Assembly: GCF_050433225.1 (NCBI RefSeq)
Contig: NZ_JBNPXQ010000002.1
Span: 558,001-622,000, forward strand
Source of the DNA: Sphingomonas_D zeicaulis
GTDB taxonomy: Bacteria; Pseudomonadota; Alphaproteobacteria; Sphingomonadales; Sphingomonadaceae
Reading direction: 5' to 3'
DNA length: 64,000 nt
This document shows, piece by piece, positions 61,061 to 64,000 of this stretch. The translations under genes were made by a program, and so were the position numbers. Every line of letters starts with the position of its first letter. The stretch's first letter is position 1. The notes beneath the pieces are model-generated. The model made no database searches and was not told where the DNA came from. It saw only the letters and a program-made list of their open reading frames with translations.

Positions 61061-62866
61061 TTAGTAAACGCGCGCCTTCGGCTTGATATACTCGACTTCG
61101 TCGGTGAGCGTGTAGTCGTGCACCGGGCGGTAATCGAGCGTGACTTGGCCCTTGTTGAACCACGAAATCGTGTGCTTCATCCAGTTCACGTCGTCGCGCT
61201 CGGGGTGATCCTCGTGCATGTGCGCGCCGCGGCTTTCCTTGCGGTTCGCAGCCGAGTGCATCGTCACCACCGCCTGCGGCAACATGTTGTCCAGCTCCAG
61301 CGTCTCGATCAGGTCGGTGTTCCAGATCAGCGAGCGATCGGTGATGCCCACGTCCTGCAGGGATGCGTAGACATTGTCGATCAGGCCCAGGCCCTCGCGC
61401 AGCAGCTCGGTGTCGCGGAACACGGCGCAGTGCTTCTGCATCGTGTGCTGCATGTTGAGCCGGATCTTCGCGGTTGGCGTGCCGCCCTTGGCGTTGCGAT
61501 AATGATCGAGACGCGCGATCGCCTTCTCGTCTGCTTCCTTCACGATCGCGCCATGCTTGCTGTTGGGCTGCACCAGTTCCGCGATGCGGAAGCCGGTGGC
61601 GCGGCCGAACACGACGAGGTCGATCAGCGAGTTGGAACCGAGGCGGTTGGCGCCATGCACCGAAACGCACGCCGCCTCGCCGACCGCGAACAGGCCGGGG
61701 ACGACCGCATCCGGGTTGCCGTCGCGCAACGTCACGACTTCGCCGTGATAGTTACAGGGGATGCCGCCCATATTGTAGTGCACGGTCGGCGTCACCGGCA
61801 GCGGCTGGCGCGTCAGATCGACGCCGGCGAAGATCTTGCCGGTCTCGGTGATGCCGGGAAGGCGCTCCGCCAGCACCTTGGGATCGATATGGTCGAGGTG
61901 CAGGAAGATATGGTCGCCATTCTTACCGACGCCGCGGCCTTCTCGCATCTCCATCGCCATCGAGCGCGACACGACGTCGCGGCTGGCGAGATCCTTGGCG
62001 GAGGGGGCGTAGCGCTCCATGAAGCGCTCACCCTCGGAGTTGGTCAGGTAGCCGCCTTCGCCGCGCGCACCCTCGGTGATCAGCACGCCCGCGCCGTAGA
62101 TGCCGGTCGGGTGGAACTGCACGAACTCCATGTCCTGCAGCGGCAGGCCCGCGCGCAGCACCATGCCGCCGCCGTCACCCGTGCAGGTGTGCGCCGAGGT
62201 GGCCGAGAAATAGGTGCGGCCCGATCCGCCCGTCGCCAGCACCACGGCGTGGCTGCGGAAGCGGTGGATGCTGCCATCCTCCATGCAGAGCGCGATCACG
62301 CCCTTGCACGCGCCGTCTTCCATGATCAGATCGAGCGCGAAATATTCGATGAAGAAGTCGGCGTCATACTTCAGGCTCTGCTGGTAGAGCGCGTGAAGCA
62401 TGGCGTGGCCGGTGCGGTCCGCCGCGGCGCAGGTGCGCTGCACGGGCGGGCCGGCGCCCATATTCTGCATGTGGCCGCCGAAGGGGCGCTGGTAGATCGT
62501 ACCATTGTCGTTGCGGCTGAACGGCACGCCGGCATGTTCCAGCTCGTAGACCGCGGCCGGCGCCTCGCGCACCATATATTCGATCGCGTCCTGATCGCCC
62601 AGCCAGTCCGACCCCTTGACGGTGTCGTACATGTGCCAGGTCCAGTGGTCCGGCGTGTTGTTGCCCAGGCTCGCCGCGATGCCGCCCTGCGCGGCCACGG
62701 TGTGGCTGCGCGTCGGGAACACCTTGGTGATGCAGGCGGTGCGCAGGCCCTTCTCGGCGCAGCCCATCGTCGCGCGGAGGCCCGAGCCGCCGGCACCGAC
62801 GACCACCGCGTCATAGATATGGTCGATGATCTGGTAGGCCGGACCGGTGTTGTTCGTGTCGGACAT
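61061..62866 (-). CDS. sdhA: succinate dehydrogenase flavoprotein subunit
   Basis: This 601-residue subunit oxidises succinate to fumarate. The FAD motif is AVVVGAGGSGLRATMG, and the covalently flavinylated His lies in TRSHTVAAQGGIAASLG. Substrate-site blocks are QFHPTGIYGAGVLITEGARGE and HYNMGGIPCN, followed by HGANRLGSNSLIDLVVFG. Length is normal. The ATG at 62866 shares one base with the sdhD stop (TGATG), so translation is coupled. The iron-sulfur subunit SdhB that must pair with it is not in the window. Confidence 0.97.
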   Translation of the reverse strand: MSDTNNTGPAYQIIDHIYDAVVVGAGGSGLRATMGCAEKGLRTACITKVFPTRSHTVAAQGGIAASLGNNTPDHWTWHMYDTVKGSDWLGDQDAIEYMVREAPAAVYELEHAGVPFSRNDNGTIYQRPFGGHMQNMGAGPPVQRTCAAADRTGHAMLHALYQQSLKYDADFFIEYFALDLIMEDGACKGVIALCMEDGSIHRFRSHAVVLATGGSGRTYFSATSAHTCTGDGGGMVLRAGLPLQDMEFVQFHPTGIYGAGVLITEGARGEGGYLTNSEGERFMERYAPSAKDLASRDVVSRSMAMEMREGRGVGKNGDHIFLHLDHIDPKVLAERLPGITETGKIFAGVDLTRQPLPVTPTVHYNMGGIPCNYHGEVVTLRDGNPDAVVPGLFAVGEAACVSVHGANRLGSNSLIDLVVFGRATGFRIAELVQPNSKHGAIVKEADEKAIARLDHYRNAKGGTPTAKIRLNMQHTMQKHCAVFRDTELLREGLGLIDNVYASLQDVGITDRSLIWNTDLIETLELDNMLPQAVVTMHSAANRKESRGAHMHEDHPERDDVNWMKHTISWFNKGQVTLDYRPVHDYTLTDEVEYIKPKARVY

Positions 62867-63255
62867 CAGGCCGGAACTCCCACGAAGGCGATCTTGGCGA
62901 TCGAGAACAGCGCGAGCGCAGCCCCGCCGATCGCATAGAAATTGAGCAGAACGAGGGTGAACACCTTGGTTCCTTCCTCGTGGACATAATCCTCGATGCA
63001 CACCTGCAGGCCGAGGCGCAGGTGCCAGAAGACGCTGACCGTCATCAGCATCAGCGGCACCGCGACCAGCGGGCTGCCGATCCAGCCGGTGACGATCGCA
63101 TGATCAAGCGACGGCAGCCGCATGAAGGAGAAGATCAGCCACAGCACCATCACCAGGTTGCCGACCGCGGTCAGCCGCTGCTGCAGCCAGTGCTGCACAC
63201 CATGCCGTGCCGAGCCAAGCCCGCGGACGCGGCCGATACCGGTTCCCGTTCCCAT
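62866..63255 (-). CDS. sdhD: succinate dehydrogenase membrane anchor subunit
   Basis: This 129-residue protein has three helices (about 35-52, 62-85, 100-125). It starts GTGTGIGRVRGLGSARHGVQ and has HWLQQRLTAVGN, then LQVCIEDYVHEEGTKV, the pattern of alphaproteobacterial SdhD, with His residues for heme and quinone contact. It lies between sdhC (11 bases upstream) and sdhA (1-base overlap). Confidence 0.93.
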   Translation of the reverse strand: MGTGTGIGRVRGLGSARHGVQHWLQQRLTAVGNLVMVLWLIFSFMRLPSLDHAIVTGWIGSPLVAVPLMLMTVSVFWHLRLGLQVCIEDYVHEEGTKVFTLVLLNFYAIGGAALALFSIAKIAFVGVPA

Positions 63256-63266
63256 CTGCTTTCTCC

Positions 63267-63671
63267 TCAGCGACCGAAGATGAAGTAGGACCACACCAGC
63301 GCGGTCAGGATCGGGGCGGCGATCACGATCGCCTGCGCCCAGCTCTTGTTCGTCTTCAGTTCGTAACCGGCGCCGGTATCGAGCACGAAGTGGCGCAGGC
63401 CCGACAGCATGTGTTCGAAGAAGGACCAGGTCAGCCCGATGCCCACGATATAGCCCAGCGCGCCACCCGCGAAACCGGTGAGCAGCCACAGGAAGCCGTC
63501 ATAGCATTCCTTGCCGATCGCCGCGGTCGTCAGCCAGGTGATGAACAGCAGCCCGCCGACGATCGCCATGCCGTCTCCGGTGACCCGGTGCAGGATGGAG
63601 ACCAACATGTGCGGCCCCCATCTCCAGATGCTGAGATGCGGTGAAAGTGGACGCGCCGCCTTGTGCGCCAT
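63267..63671 (-). CDS. sdhC: succinate dehydrogenase cytochrome b556 subunit
   Basis: This 134-residue protein has three helices. It has RPLSPHLSIWRW at the start and SILHRVTGDGMAIVG (quinone-site Ser and Arg). The heme-ligand His lies in the HMLSGLRHFVLDTG segment. It anchors complex II in the inner membrane with SdhD. It is the first gene of the sdhCDA operon and is divergent from the SDR gene at the window edge. Confidence 0.94.
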   Translation of the reverse strand: MAHKAARPLSPHLSIWRWGPHMLVSILHRVTGDGMAIVGGLLFITWLTTAAIGKECYDGFLWLLTGFAGGALGYIVGIGLTWSFFEHMLSGLRHFVLDTGAGYELKTNKSWAQAIVIAAPILTALVWSYFIFGR

Positions 63672-63771
63672 AGCTGGTGGCCCTTTGTTATTTGCGCGTC
63701 CCCTTTAACCGAACGATGCCGTGATGCAACCGCCCCTTCCGCCCGCGGGCCGGAGCCTTTAGACGCGCCGA

Positions 63772-64000
63772 ATGACGAATATTCTTCTCACCGGCGCCAC
63801 CCGCGGGATCGGCGCCGCGGCCCGCACGGCGCTCGAAGCGGCCGGCGCCACCGTGATCGCCTACGGCTCGGCCGCCGGCGATTTGTCCGATCCCGCGATC
63901 GCGCCTGCGCTGTGGCAGCGCGCGCTGGACGCGGCGGGCGGCCGCATCGACGTGCTCGTCAACAATGCCGGCGTTTTCGAAGCGGCGCCGCTCGACCTCG
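63772..64000 (+). CDS. SDR-family oxidoreductase (N-terminal part; continues beyond window)
   Basis: The ATG at 63772 opens a frame that runs to the window edge, about 76 residues. It begins MTNILLTGATRGIGAAARTA, with the TGxxxGIG nucleotide motif of short-chain dehydrogenases, and has VLVNNAGVFEAAP, the NNAG motif. The catalytic Tyr/Lys lie outside. It should be an NAD(P)-dependent dehydrogenase or reductase with unknown substrate. Confidence 0.88.
   Translation, partial: MTNILLTGATRGIGAAARTALEAAGATVIAYGSAAGDLSDPAIAPALWQRALDAAGGRIDVLVNNAGVFEAAPLDL

Noticed and set aside
61118..62938. 606-codon plus-strand open frame opposite sdhA
   Set aside because: It is an antisense shadow of a clear sdhA; the translation is low-complexity His/Val/Asp-rich.

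Overview
This window is high-GC chromosomal DNA from an alphaproteobacterium, most likely a sphingomonad (Sphingomonas or a close relative). This rests on the division-plane ATPase MipZ, a PgmG-type phosphohexomutase, an FeS-type photolyase, a Caulobacter-type TonB-dependent receptor, sdhC-sdhD-sdhA and gltD-gltB orders, and a malic enzyme fused to a phosphotransacetylase domain. Nearly all of it is ordinary chromosome: genes are dense and mostly in short operons, and many stop and start codons overlap by 1-8 bases. I see no prophage, insertion sequence, integron, CRISPR array or rRNA operon. There is one tRNA gene (Leu, CAG).

Layout. 1-2.9 kb (minus): a DUF885 exported protein cut by the window edge, then an EnvZ/OmpR-like two-component pair. 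3-4.8 kb (plus): small exported Gly-rich protein, EF-hand protein, sterol-desaturase-like enzyme. 5-7 kb: DUF815 AAA ATPase divergent from mannose-1-phosphate guanylyltransferase. 7-13.6 kb: TetR repressor divergent from a complete tripartite RND efflux operon, with a perfect inverted repeat between them. 13.7-20.7 kb: Nudix hydrolase, extensin-like protein, M20 peptidase, thiC with a TPP riboswitch, FHA-adenylate cyclase, hisN. 20.7-22.1 kb: a frameshifted AraC-family regulator and a VOC protein. 22-30.6 kb: maeB, mutS, a parDE-type toxin-antitoxin pair, glnD. 30.6-34 kb: mipZ-dnaJ-like-pgmG, and panC. 34-39.5 kb: an ABC-2 exporter, then a coupled set metallopeptidase-ccmA-ccmB-photolyase, and a pterin dehydratase. 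39.6-43.5 kb: TonB receptor plus GH53 endo-galactanase. 43.5-51.5 kb: gltD-gltB, uppP, an NDUFA9-like protein. 51.6-53.5 kb: tRNA-Leu, a QueD-like protein, an MscS channel. 53.5-57.4 kb: otsB-GH15-otsA. 57.5-61 kb: typA and an SBF-like transporter, flanked by two long palindromic elements. 61-64 kb: sdhC-sdhD-sdhA without sdhB, and the start of an SDR gene.

How the genes fit together. Several units serve the envelope and its sugars: the guanylyltransferase and PgmG supply mannose/glucose nucleotide-sugar precursors, UppP recycles the lipid carrier, and the efflux pump, MscS channel and trehalose operon serve stress and osmotic responses. GltBD and GlnD belong to nitrogen assimilation and sensing. 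MaeB and Sdh are central carbon enzymes, and the TonB receptor/GH53 pair is a minimal galactan-utilisation unit. I did not find a convincing previously undescribed multi-gene system. The items most worth checking are the GH15 enzyme inside the ots operon, the mipZ-dnaJ-like-pgmG coupling, the FHA-cyclase, the Cys-less QueD homologue, the AraC frameshift and the long palindromic intergenic elements.
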